Source of the DNA: Bigelowiella natans CCMP2755
Taxonomy: Eukaryota; Cercozoa; Chlorarachniophyceae
NCBI GenBank assembly: GCA_000320545.1
Contig: ADNK01002802.1
Coordinates: forward strand, 1 to 28,635
Direction: 5' to 3'
DNA length: 28,635 bases
A program made the position numbers and the translations under genes. The notes under the pieces were generated by a model, which did no database searches, had not been told where the DNA came from, and saw only the letters and a list, made by a program, of their open reading frames with translations. Position 1 is the first letter of the stretch. Each line of letters opens with the position of its first letter. This document shows positions 1 to 10,327 of this stretch, in pieces.

Positions 1-29
1 ACATTCTGGTATTCCTTCTTTCCCCCTAA

Positions 30-68
<39 letters not shown>

Positions 69-475
69 CTAAAAACGCCCATCAATAATCTTCATCGATG
101 AAATCGATTCCTTGCTATCGAAGAGGGACGCGGCTCCTTCCTAATTTCCTATGTTGTTTTAATATATTGCTCTCTTCTTCCTTGCGTCCTCTCATTTGCA
201 GGGATGTTTTTGCATCTAATACACGTTATCCTGCCCCCCCCCTTCTTCACCCCTATCTTAAAAGCCATGCCTGCTATATCCTCTGCCTTCATTTCAACCT
301 TGCCACGTTATGTTCATTGCTCAGAATGACCACGAGGCGTCATCACGCCTAAAGACGGAGTTTCTCGTAATAAACAAGCATCGTTTGTTCTCCGATTGCA
401 TGCATAGAGTACATGTTTTCCGAGGACGCAATGATAACGATTGATGATAACGATGATGATGATGATGATGATAAC

Positions 476-511
<36 letters not shown>

Positions 512-931
512 TGAACCGATGAAATTCCCGTCACAGAGAAGATTGTAAATTGTAAATTTGGAAGGGCGATCCATCTTATCCCCACCCCCCCCCTTCCTCC
601 CCAAATCCAAACCCTTGCTTTCATCTAAATATTCTCTAGATACAAATGGACGGAGTTGGGTCTAAGGAAGGCGTATTTGTGCTCGCCGCGACGAACCTTC
701 CGGACCGCTTGGTTGGTAACACCGTCTGGCGATAACAATCAATATTAACCATATCTTTAGATGCTCGCCCTCTCTCCCAACATGCCCTCTCCCACATTGA
801 TGAAGGCATACCAACGTTCCTTTCATTTGGCTTTTATGCAATGGTGGTAACAGGATGATGCGCTGCTGCGACGTCTTACCAAGCGTTTCTACGTTCCCCT
901 CCCATCGATGGAGGTGTGAGTGAGACTTATG

Positions 932-970
<39 letters not shown>

Positions 971-971
971 T

Positions 972-1008
<37 letters not shown>

Positions 1009-2622
1009 TGCAGCATCTTCCATGTACCGCAAGTAGTAGTAGCAGCAGCCGTGCTGAAAAGAATACCCTACGTTCGAACGAAGCGACTGATATTGTGCCC
1101 ATGCAGAGGGGAGGGGATGTGCGCGAATATTTGTAGTCAAAACGCCACTAGGTAGCAGTTGACTTTGAATTGTGACTGTCGCTGTCTTTCCCCCCCTCTG
1201 CGTGCGTCTCTTGTTGAAGGCTCGCAAAGCAATCGTCCAAAAAATGCTCAGAAAGCACAAGGTAGCAGCAGCAAACCAACACGTGCTTGTGGTGATAGAT
1301 GCAATCCAACCAATACACGTTGCCATACTCAATTTTCCCTCGCTGGCCTTGAAGATTATGCCTTGACTCTTTTCCTTTTTGGGGGGGTGGGGATTGCGGG
1401 GAATGAATTTAGGAACGTCATCTGCTAGGAGCGAAGGATTTAGAAAAAATAGCCCGTGCGACCGATGGGTAGCTATCTGAATGTATCCTGCACTGAGTAA
1501 CGAAACTGATGGCCTATTTGCTCGAATCTCTCGCGCGTGCTCTCCCACCGATAAAATAGTCGCAAGATGATGCAATGTGGTGCGATTTGTCAGATACTCG
1601 GCGAGCGACGTAGCTGCTGTAGTCAAAGATGCGGTAGTAGTTTCAGTGTAGGAATGCAAATGATGTTCGTTCGCCGTTTTTCCTCTTCACCCCTCGAAAT
1701 AATGGCGTTTTTCCTTCTGCAGGCAATGGGGCCTATCAGAGACATCGATCCGAGCGTGTAATTATGTGATATATTTTACATATATTTCTACATGTAAATA
1801 TACATATGTGTATGTGTTATATATGCATATATTTCATGTATCGTGTTGTATGTTTTTGTTCTTATTCTCCTGACAGTATTGCTGATATTGGGGCAGATTG
1901 CGTACACTACCACCGAAGAAGATTCCCCCAATCAAGGTCTGCCTGTAGAGCTTACTCAGTAACAGCAGCAGTACACGCGCCGGTCAGCTGCCTGAATGCA
2001 CGCGGTCTCTAATTGTCATTTCCGCGACAATCCTCTCAATGTTTAGATCAAGCACTTCATGGAGGCAATCAGCTCTATCGAGAAATCGGTACTACTGTGT
2101 TGTTGGCTGGATGCTGAATCATCGACGATATAGCTAGTCGAGGCATGCGATTGTGCTCGGTCCCTGTGTGATGTGCCCACTTGATGGGATTGTTTTGTAT
2201 GAAGTATGAATTTCCCTTTCGTCGTTCATGCTGTTTCGATTCGTCATCTTCTATCGCTTTTGCGATGCAGGTGTCGGAGGCGTCTCTAGAAAAGTACAAG
2301 GTAATTCTTCCCATCACCCCAGTTGGCCGGATTTTGCCCGCACAAAACAACAGCCTAAAACGTACAATGCGTTCTGTTTTGTGTTAAGCAAGACTGCATT
2401 TTCTGCATCTTTAACCCATCCATGTTGTCGTCTTCATTAGCAGAAATGCGCGACCATTTTTTATTGTTATATTCTGGTTATTACTTCTCATCATACTCTA
2501 CGTGGTAGAAATGGGCGCAGAAAAACGATGGCGTGGGAATCGAAGAGTCGAAGCACTCACGAGCTGCTGCTCCAATAGAAAGAAGAAAATCTCGGATTTT
2601 AGCATCCTTAGGCCTGTGTTGA
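1..2622 (+). CDS. Spastin/fidgetin-like AAA ATPase (5' end off window)
   Basis: C-terminal part of a meiotic-clade AAA ATPase; spastin, fidgetin and katanin members sever microtubules. Exons: about 73-129, 325-366, 640-711, 854-913, 1220-1261, 1413-1468, 1594-1633, 1723-1757, 1877-1901, 2047-2088, 2271-2300, 2509-2622. Visible in order: Walker B (IIFIDEIDSLL), HEASSRLKTEFL, QMDGVGSKEGVFVLAATNLP, the two-arginine box DDALLRRLTKRFYVPLP, ARKAIVQKML, YSASDVAAVVKDAAMGPIRDI, and the C-terminal helix KHFMEAISSIEKSVS...LEKY.KW. Walker A lies upstream of the window. Phases agree across all junctions downstream of 325. The first exon is odd: no AG precedes it and no GT follows it at the expected boundary, so a GC or other non-canonical site must be assumed. 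Intron 3 begins GTTGGT. The family call is firm; spastin versus fidgetin versus katanin is not decided, as the N-terminal region is missing. Confidence 0.9.
33..1005. repeat. Microsatellites in spastin-like gene introns
   Basis: (TC)n at about 33-66, (GAT)n at about 443-510 and (TA)n at about 931-1005, each inside a separate inferred intron. The TC tract lies directly before the exon whose 3' splice site lacks AG. Confidence 0.9.
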
Positions 2623-3400
2623 CTGGGAAAGCTAGGACATCATTGGGGATGTTGTGGATGAATGTCATTATCAGCATTGCACATCCACAGTGCACTACCA
2701 TTTTCCTGACTGCATTTTCGTGCTCAGTCCTAGAGTCTCCAGACACTCGCTAGCTCGTCCGTCTGCATGCATGACAAGATGAACGTGCGGGTGTGCAACA
2801 TGTGCACAATCACGTTGCACAGCATTGATGTTGCACGCAGCACAGGCAGTTCATTGCTAGTTTGACAGTGCACATCTGGACATCGTGTCCATTGCTAGAT
2901 TGTCATTCTAGCCTTTTGTGAATGAAACCTTTTGGTCAACAACTGCCATCGGAATCAGTCAATCTGGCGATGTCTAGCGATGCGCTCACTTGTGACATCA
3001 AGCAACCAGCCTAGCAGCGCTAGAGCGTCCCTGTCATCCCGTGGCCAGCGCACGTCTAGACGTCTAGACGTGTTGGACCGGGGAGCAAGTTGAAAGTGTC
3101 CTCTGCATGAGAGCGCTGCTGTGAAGAACAATGAATGAAGCATTGTTGCAAAACTGCAAAACTACATGCGCATAAGCGCCAGAACCACATGGCTAGATGG
3201 GAGACAGGCGTGTGCATGCAGCAGCGCCTGGCGAGGTCTTGCCAGTACGAGTGAAAGTGAGTTTTGAGTGTTGAGCGCAAAAGAGAAGAATCTCATGGCG
3301 TCTTTGTCCTGCGACAACGAAATAATTCGCATTAGATCTAGTAAATAAATTATCATCTGAAACTTCGCCGAGATCCCATGGAGTAGGGTTAAGACAGCAG
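2623..3400. other. 3' intergenic block after the spastin-like gene
   Basis: No gene recognised. From about 2755 to 3150 the sequence is dense in CATG, TGCA, CTAG and GCTAG words and contains a perfect 22-bp palindrome at 3051-3072 (CACGTCTAGAC and its reverse complement). TCTAGCGATGC at 2973-2983 recurs at 24323-24333. No microsatellites. The tail, 3150-3400, may hold the unrecognised first exon or promoter of the zinc-finger gene. Confidence 0.5.
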
Positions 3401-3479
3401 AGCGAGCCGCAAGAAGGGAGGGCGGGGGGATCCATTCACTCAGCCCCCTCGTTCCCTCCATTCAAAGGTGTGGGCGCAG

Positions 3480-3977
3480 ATTTCGACGCTCCTCGCGCTG
3501 TGGACAATCGGGGCAGACGCCGCCAGGGAAAACCCCATTGGCGACAGCGCGCTGTTGTGCCAGGTGTTGATTGTTGGTTTGGGGTCGGTGGCGAGGGCGT
3601 TCTTCCCACCGGAATGGGGGTCTTGCACGGTCGTTACGGATTCATTTTGCGCGGCCAATCGAAGAATTTGAATATGTGGGCGGCCTCTGGCAAAATTCCA
3701 TTGATAGATGTCATCTGCTGCGTTGGGTTTCTCATCGATAACGTGTTCTTTGTTTGTGTAAGCAATGCGGCACTGGCTTTCGTTTTGAGTCATATCTCAA
3801 GGCGCATAAGTGCCGTAGCAAAACGGTGCGGGAGATCCAGTGCCCCCGCGTAAGGAGCGCTAGATACTAATTGTGAATCCGAATCATGAGTTTTTGAGAA
3901 AATGCAGAGGATGTATGTCCTCTGGCGATTTGGGCCGATGTTTAACGATTTGCACTTCCGGAAAACACACACACACG

Positions 3978-4038
<61 letters not shown>

Positions 4039-4674
4039 CTAAAAACGCAATCGCGTGCAATGGTGAACGCATAGACCGCTATTTTTCGGGCTCATTTCTC
4101 TCAGAAACACCCATATAGTTTTTCTCCTGGCCTGGCATCGTATCGGCCTTCTTCCCATAGATGATGTGCTGACTCGTATAATCCTATATTGCTGTGTCCT
4201 TTTCTCCGTCTTCTCCAGTGCCCGAAGCGATTCGCATATAAGAGGCTGTACGTGGAGCATCTGTCCTCGCACAAAGCAAAGCGGCCACATACATGCTCTT
4301 GTGGGAAAAGGTGGGTGTGTGGATATGTGAAATGCGTCTCTCGGAACATGCTGCCCAATCACCGATCACTAGTCTCTTCACATGTGTTGCGTCCTTGCGC
4401 GATGAGCCGATGTCTTGAGGATCCATCAATAAGTCCTTTGAACACCAACTCTGGTCCCGCCTCTCGAATCACACTTGCGAGATGCAAGCCAGCTCAATCA
4501 GCAGTCCTACATTCACAGCCGAACGATGACATGTCTAGGCCACACTTGGCTGCACACGAATGTTATGTACGCCCATGTTTTAACCAACAAAACAATATAT
4601 CGGTAGTTTCAAGTTGGCTCGCCATTTCGACCTGCATCAAATACGGTAAGCAACGCTATTAAGCACACCTCCCT

Positions 4675-4719
<45 letters not shown>

Positions 4720-4746
4720 CTTCATCTCTCGGCCGCACACACACAT

Positions 4747-4779
<33 letters not shown>

Positions 4780-4968
4780 GATAGCATTAGTCGGAAATAC
4801 TACATCGTGCATCTTCTGTAAAGAATGGGTATATGAACGTGTATTCGTGGTCGCAAACTTGATAATTGAACTCATATTCGGTCTATCGTTGTTGGCACTA
4901 TTCGTTGCTACAGGTGCAAGTCAATCAAGGCCTACAAGTGCCGCTTTTGTCCGGTAAACGAATTAGAA

Positions 4969-5015
<47 letters not shown>

Positions 5016-5058
5016 GATGTGTGTCTCCTTCATCAGCATTCATTATAACTGCCTCCGG

Positions 5059-5091
<33 letters not shown>

Positions 5092-5328
5092 TTGTATAAT
5101 ATCATCTGTGCGCGCATTATGCTAAAATAATTCTTAGTGTAAATAATTCAACGAAGGTTTTGGCGCTTGGTTTGACAAATGCCATCGATATTCTCTCTGA
5201 TAATATTTTGCTTGCGTGCAATGCTGCTGGTGCTGCTGCAGGCTACGTTTTCGCTGAAAAATCCTGATTTGGTTCGCCATGAGCGAGCGAAACACACGGT
5301 CGGTGCTCTGCACGCACAACACATCAAA

Positions 5329-5398
<70 letters not shown>

Positions 5399-5913
5399 GT
5401 AAATGTATATATGACTAAAAGAATTCAACTTACATTATAGATAAGGAGAGCAGGGGGGGGGGGGGGGGGGGGGAAACAAAAAGGGGAAAGGAAAAACATC
5501 AGCTGGGCAATACCCGGACTCCCCGGCGAACCCGTGCCCAACGTGGGATCGAAAATTCCCCCACGACGGAAATCTCCGGCGGCATCTACGCACTGTCCAT
5601 ACAGGGGAGAAGCCATTTCGCTGCCCTTCATGCGACAGGTGGTACATAGAGAAAGCACGGCGACGATGCATGCGTTTCCAAAGATGATGAGGAAACTTCC
5701 CATTGATAATGGCGCTGGTTGTTTTGTATTGAAGAGCGTTTTCGCGGTCGGATTACTGCCGGGCGCACATGCAGGATGCCCATCGGATTGAGCATGGCGA
5801 CCCTATCAATGAGAATCAAAGGTAATGCATGAGTTTTCGGCGGCTCGCCTGTGCTCCGCGCTGAGTCGCACACGCTTAGAACAACCATCCTTTGTGACTT
5901 TTGGCGAGAGGCG

Positions 5914-5984
<71 letters not shown>

Positions 5985-6287
5985 GCGTTGCGTGTGTTGT
6001 GTGTGATTGAATACATACGAACATGAAACACAGTAGTATTCGAGGTTCCCTTGTATCTGATAGCGGTGTGTGATCTAACAAGGGAGGAAGTTGTCGAGAG
6101 TGGCAGCAGCAACTCAAATAGCGACGACGACGACGATCTCCCTCTCAAACATCCTCTCAAACGCCGCAGGCGGCACGATGACAACACGAATGCAATGCAG
6201 CAACAAGCGTTTAAGCATGATGAGCACTTGGCCAATAGAATGACTCTAACCCAGTTGCCTCAAGGGACATCGGAAGTTTTTGTTTGA
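3480..6287 (+). CDS. C2H2 zinc-finger protein (5' end uncertain)
   Basis: Likely nucleic-acid-binding protein with about six zinc fingers. Exons: 3480-3563 (tentative), 3763-3849, 4219-4310, 4607-4645, 4914-4953, 5242-5302, 5503-5638, 5735-5821, 6083-6287. Fingers in order: LLCQ-QCGTGFRFESYLKAHKC (ending H-K-C); CPRCPKRF...YVEHLSSH; TCSCGKSFKLARHFDLH; CRFCPATFSLKNPDLVRHERAKH; CPTWDRKFPHDGNLRRH...VH with a TGEKPF linker; CRCPSC-type CPSCDRAFSRSDYCRAHMQDAH. Most junctions fall inside fingers and all phases close. In the fifth finger the second cysteine position reads Trp (TGG). The C-terminal exon has a run of five Asp and a basic KRRRRH patch that may be a nuclear signal. The first exon has no ATG in frame, so the true start is in an unrecognised upstream exon. 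The 5302/5503 junction follows a 21-G tract and has an alternative (5298/5484). Specific function unknown. Confidence 0.85.
3964..5982. repeat. Microsatellites in zinc-finger gene introns
   Basis: (CA)n-(TA)n at about 3964-4036, (TC)n at 4678-4717, (CA)n at 4738-4777, (TC)n at 4973-5010, (CAT)n at 5061-5091, (CA)n-(TA)n at 5330-5395, (TA)n at 5918-5950 and (GT)n at 5953-5982. None overlaps an inferred exon. Confidence 0.9.
5453..5473 (+). repeat. 21-G homopolymer in zinc-finger gene intron
   Basis: An uninterrupted G run on the sense strand 29 nt upstream of the proposed 3' splice site at 5502. Could form a G-quadruplex in the pre-mRNA; its length may be inexact in the assembly. Confidence 0.9.
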
Positions 6288-7430
6288 AGAACCAAATGGC
6301 ATCGTTGGGACCATGTCGCTGCAGTGTTGCGACATCGATGTCGTGCCAGACATGCGCACATGTCGAGACGCCATGTAACTACGCTCATCAACCGCATCAA
6401 TGATCAAATCACAACCGAATTCAACATTACATGCAGCATGTGTCGCAATGTTGTGTGTACGTGCATGATGTGAGATGTTGCCCATCACACGCAATGATGA
6501 TGTCATCATGTGCGCACGCTAGCACGTGCAGTGCATGCTCTTGCATGTCTGTAGGTGTCTAGATGTGTGTAGCTACTTGCTGGAGGAACTCAATTGCAAT
6601 CAAACATGGCGCTCTGTTCGCAACGATGGCCATGCAGTGTCAGCAAGTTCGTCCATGCGCAGTGCATCGCAGCGCTCATCACCGTGAATCGGATCTCAAC
6701 GTGCCACCACATGCTAGCATGCGTGCACACATGGACACACATGTCCCTACACGTGTAAGCCGTCTACGACATGCATGTGTACATCACGTAATTCACATGT
6801 ACCTATAGCTACACATGTGCCAAAGTGAACAGAGCATGTGTGCTTTTTAGGTGCATGTGGTGTGCATGGGTACATGTGTTCCTTACGCGTACACGTATGT
6901 GGACACATATGTCCCTATATGCAGACGTACATCTTCTTCATTCTACATTAAATGATACGACCACACTACAGAAGCCATTCATCATACGCGCGTGTCAATC
7001 AACTACGCAGATCATGCTACTTACCATGTTGTAACGATGATTGACGCATGTTGCTGTTCACAGATGTGCTCATGCAAAGCACGCAGCAAATAGATAGACT
7101 GATTATAAACAAGATATACAACAGCGCATGACTAAAATATACATATATTTTTTGCCTAACTAAAATCGAGAAGTAGAACTGCTACATAAAGTACTATATT
7201 TGCCAGGTTTCACTTTTGAAGTCCAGTGCTCTAAAGATATGGAAGAAATGAAGGATAGTAGGACAGTTGCGGCCTTGCGCTGAGGATTGACGACGACAAC
7301 CCTGAATATTCGCACTCGTCATTCTGTGCCCCCCCTCACCCTTCTCTATCCATATCATGGTGTCTTCAACACCCATCGTATTTCGTGCCCGGCATCACTT
7401 CACTTCATCCTCTACAATGTTACCAGCTCA
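6288..7430. other. Convergent 3' region between zinc-finger and beta-trefoil genes
   Basis: No gene recognised. From 6290 to about 7040 the text is rich in CATG, TGCA and ACATGT words. A short hairpin motif, GGACA-4 nt-TGTCC followed by CTA, occurs twice near 6731-6747 and 6901-6917. No microsatellites. The last 390 nt are AT-rich and ordinary. Confidence 0.5.
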
Positions 7431-8602
7431 TCAGTTTACGGATAAAGAGACGTTTACACTGGTCGATGCGACTTCAGTAACGACGTCCTCGATGTCATCC
7501 ATGACATCAACAACGCTGTCAGCCAGTCCAAACAGCACCTTCATAGCTTTATCTGAGGCCTCCTCAGCCTCATCAACAGCCGTGTCGATGGCATCGTCCA
7601 TGGCCTTCACAGTGGCCTGTGCGCGCTCAACAATCTCCTGTTTCGCGGTTTCCTTTGCAGCGACGACGACGCGGGACAGGTTACGCGCGGCCTGATTTTT
7701 GAGTTTGTTAGATCGGTGCGTGTGAGACTTCTTTCAAATATCACTATGATGTGATGTGTGTTAAAGGGTGTCTCGGAAACACGACAATCGCCTTATTTGC
7801 AAGACGAAAAACATCAAGACGAAACTTGGGGAAAACTTGGGAATATATTAAGGCTCGAACCTCTTTCAGTTGTCGCTTTGCCTCTTCTTTGTTCTGCTTG
7901 GCTTCCTTAACTGCGAGGCAAATAGTCTTATTCATCGCGCGTAAGCCTTTATCGGCTTCGATGAAGAGTTCCGGTTTCATGCGGTACTTCTTCATTCCCT
8001 CCATTTTCTCAACTTGGAAGTACTGCAGCAGAACACAAGGCGACACGTTCATCATGTATACGATGACGATGGCAATGGCAATGACGATGACAATGATGAT
8101 GAATATTTTGTTCACAGATGCTTACAGAGCAGACCACTGTGGTGTGTTATTCATAATAGTGAAACCGAAGAGGACCCAATCCCAACCCGACCCCATCATC
8201 TCGTCAATGGTCATGTAGCACTACTACCTCACAGTCACCAAGTGTGTCTGTTAGCTTGACGCGCTTCTTCCCTTGAACTGCGCTGATGTATTGATGATCT
8301 CTACCAGTATCTGTATCAATCAACAAGTAGGAATCAAGTTGTTGTCTGCTTGTTTTTGTCTTATCGATGCCTTCCTTGAAGTAAGAACTAAATTGTTGTT
8401 TGCTTATATTATCACCTTCCCCGAAGTGATGGTTCGATTTGAGAGCAACCCCGTCACGCTTATTGTGATAGGCAATATTTTCAAAAGGCGACAACGAAAT
8501 TGAAGAACAGGCAGCAGCATCACCAACCCACCATGATTACACACCAACACGAAATTGCATTCTCTCAGGGACACACATATGATAAAATATATAAAATTAT
8601 AA

Positions 8603-8638
<36 letters not shown>

Positions 8639-9500
8639 TCCTTTTTTTAAATTTTTTTGGTATTGCATTAATGATGTACATAAGCGATGATTCGGAAATG
8701 TTCTTTCGGCCCAGCGGTCTCCTCACTGTCGAGACGACGGTTTTTCTTGTTGACGGAAAGGTAGTCATTTCTAAAGTTCATCAACGTCACGCTGCAGTCC
8801 TCCTCGTTTCTGACAACCTGAACGAACATGTACGTTCAATCGATTATCTTACTTTCAAAGACCAATTTCAAACTATGCTGAGAGGGATTAGGGTGAAACA
8901 CGATGGTAAGATCGGGGGAAGCTAGGAGAGGAAGCTCGCCGCTTGGCGTGGTAATAGTAATAGTATCAGTAGTAGTACTAGTAGCATCTCGATGAACTTC
9001 TGTGGTTTTTGCTGCATTGTGGAGTTGTACCTTGAAAATATCTGCTCTCCCCTTTTTATCTATATGCGCTACTCGGCCGTTGGGTCTGATCTTGAGATAG
9101 GAGCCATGAAATGTCCTGATTAGGCAGCATGACTATTCAGAACAGTCACAGGAAGGACGATTGAAAAGAAATGGAGTGTTAGCGAAAGAACAGTTCGTGG
9201 GAATGCATGTCCTCACTTGATCTTCATAAACTGCGGTAGCTCAACGAGTTGGTCTTCCTTCTTCTTGTCCACGTCCCCCTCTTGCCCAGTGACTGTCTTC
9301 ACAGCGTCTTTCACGTCTTCTTCCTTCACAGGTACGTTCTTTACAGCGTCTTGCACGCCTTCATCCTTCCCAGCTAGGCCCTTCATGGCATCTTTCACGT
9401 TACCATCCTGTCCAGTAACTTTCTTTACAGCTTCTTGAACGTCATCCATTGCGTCTCCCACCGCATCCTTTAGCTTATCGAAGTTGAAGAAATCTCCCAT
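7431..9500 (-). CDS. Beta-trefoil (fascin-like) protein with KDAV repeats and helical tail
   Basis: Exons on the minus strand: 9500-9217, 9115-9031, 8817-8680, 8458-8228, 8022-7861, 7691-7431; 386 aa, all phases consistent. Residues 1-20 start MGDFFNFDKLKDAV; residues 21-76 are four 14-residue repeats of the form V(K/Q)DAVK-x-V-x-(G/V)-(Q/K)-(D/E). Residues about 93-255 resemble a fascin/actin-crosslinking beta-trefoil: lobe 1 FHGSYLKIRPNGRVA...GRADIFKV, lobe 2 VTLMNFRNDYLSVNKKNR...KEHFRI, lobe 3 DGVALKSNHHF...YLLIDTDTG...VKLTDTLGDCEYFQVEK. Residues about 256-386 are charged, Ala-rich and heptad-like (EEAKRQLKEAARNLSRVVVA, DDAIDTAVDEAEEASDKAMK), so probably helical. Beta-trefoils of this kind bind actin, lipid or sugar; which one applies here is not visible. 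Exon 1 could be mistaken for a 95-aa single-exon gene, but it ends at a strong GTGAGG donor in the right phase for the trefoil. Confidence 0.8.
8604..8636. repeat. (TG)n microsatellite in beta-trefoil gene intron
   Basis: About 16 TG units between exons 3 and 4 of the minus-strand gene, next to a T-rich stretch. Confidence 0.9.
9273..9440 (-). repeat. Four 42-bp coding repeats (14-residue period)
   Basis: Encodes residues 21-76 of the beta-trefoil protein, with units beginning VQEAVK, VKDAMK, VQDAVK and VKDAVK. The units have diverged in DNA but keep an exact 14-residue spacing. Confidence 0.85.
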
Positions 9501-10327
9501 GTCTCGTCAGTTCTGAAGAGATCCATTCATCCGTTAGTTCATTGTAGCGTGTAAACGAAAAGGTAAGCCCCATTACACCTCTCTAATAGCTCTACGAAAG
9601 GGGTTCCCCCTTCCCACTGTACCTTGTAGTTGTCTTCCGAAGAGTGGTCTCCTTTGGATTGTGTTTGCGTGCGTGTGCTTCCTTGATGTGTATTGAGTGT
9701 GCTAAGTGTGTTCCTTGAAAGGAGAAAATGGGATAAATGCAGGATATTTTTACTATGAATTTGCCTAACAAAGTTGTCGTTTGGTAAAAAAGATAACCAG
9801 GTGGCCGAGGAGGGGTATCTCTGATCTTGAAGATATTATTTCGTACCATCCAATTTCCTGGCATTCTGCTCCAATATGGCGAATGTTCTGGATAATTCCC
9901 CTTCGATCTCAAGACAATTAATACGTTCGTTGGTAGTTCTTCCCTTCCAATTTTGTTCTTGGGGTAGTTTGTTGCTGATTGATTAGAAGTGTTTTTCTGA
10001 GGTAAAATCGCCTATCAGCTACGCATTGTCTGCACCCAAAAGAGGAGTTTTCACCCCAAAAATTCCGGAAAACTTTGGTTTAATAATAGCGAGATCTGGA
10101 AGACTCGGGTGACAGCTACGAAAAAGACTCTCGCTTACGTGCTTGTAAATTCTTTTTTTGAGACGATGGGAAGTCACCCGACGAAAATACCAAAAAATCG
10201 TGCACCGCTCTCCTGAAAACAGCAAGCCGTGCGATGTTTAAAATGCGACATTGATTTCTCTTAGTCGCATGCAAATTTCAAAAAAGTGGAAGTTAGTCGG
10301 AATCCGTCCAACACTACCCCAGTTGCC
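9501..10327. promoter_or_regulatory. Divergent promoter region, beta-trefoil / TyrRS
   Basis: Lies between two genes that diverge. An inverted pair TGCGAC (10244-10249) and GTCGCA (10264-10269), 14 nt apart, sits 59 nt upstream of the first in-frame TyrRS ATG. No TATA box or other core element could be assigned. No convincing ORF. Promoter function is inferred from position only. Confidence 0.5.
10244..10269. promoter_or_regulatory. TGCGAC-N14-GTCGCA inverted pair
   Basis: Six-base arms separated by 14 nt, the right arm preceded by TTA. A near-identical arrangement lies at 17053-17077. Possible binding site for a dimeric regulator in divergent promoters. Confidence 0.4.

Noticed and set aside
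3440-3793. 117-aa minus-strand ORF
   Set aside because: Antisense to the first zinc-finger exons; no recognisable motif.
3873-4118. ORF with cysteines (KCRGCMSSGDLGRCLTIC) running into (TH)n and (IY)n
   Set aside because: Cysteine spacing does not fit a known finger, the rest is microsatellite translation, and it falls inside an intron of the zinc-finger gene.
8671-8925. 84-aa plus-strand ORF (PSGLLTVETTVFLVDGKVV...)
   Set aside because: It lies antisense to exon 3 of the beta-trefoil gene, whose minus-strand reading fits a protein family and closes in phase.
9592-9912. 106-aa minus-strand ORF
   Set aside because: No family resemblance and no splice partner; lies in a divergent promoter region.
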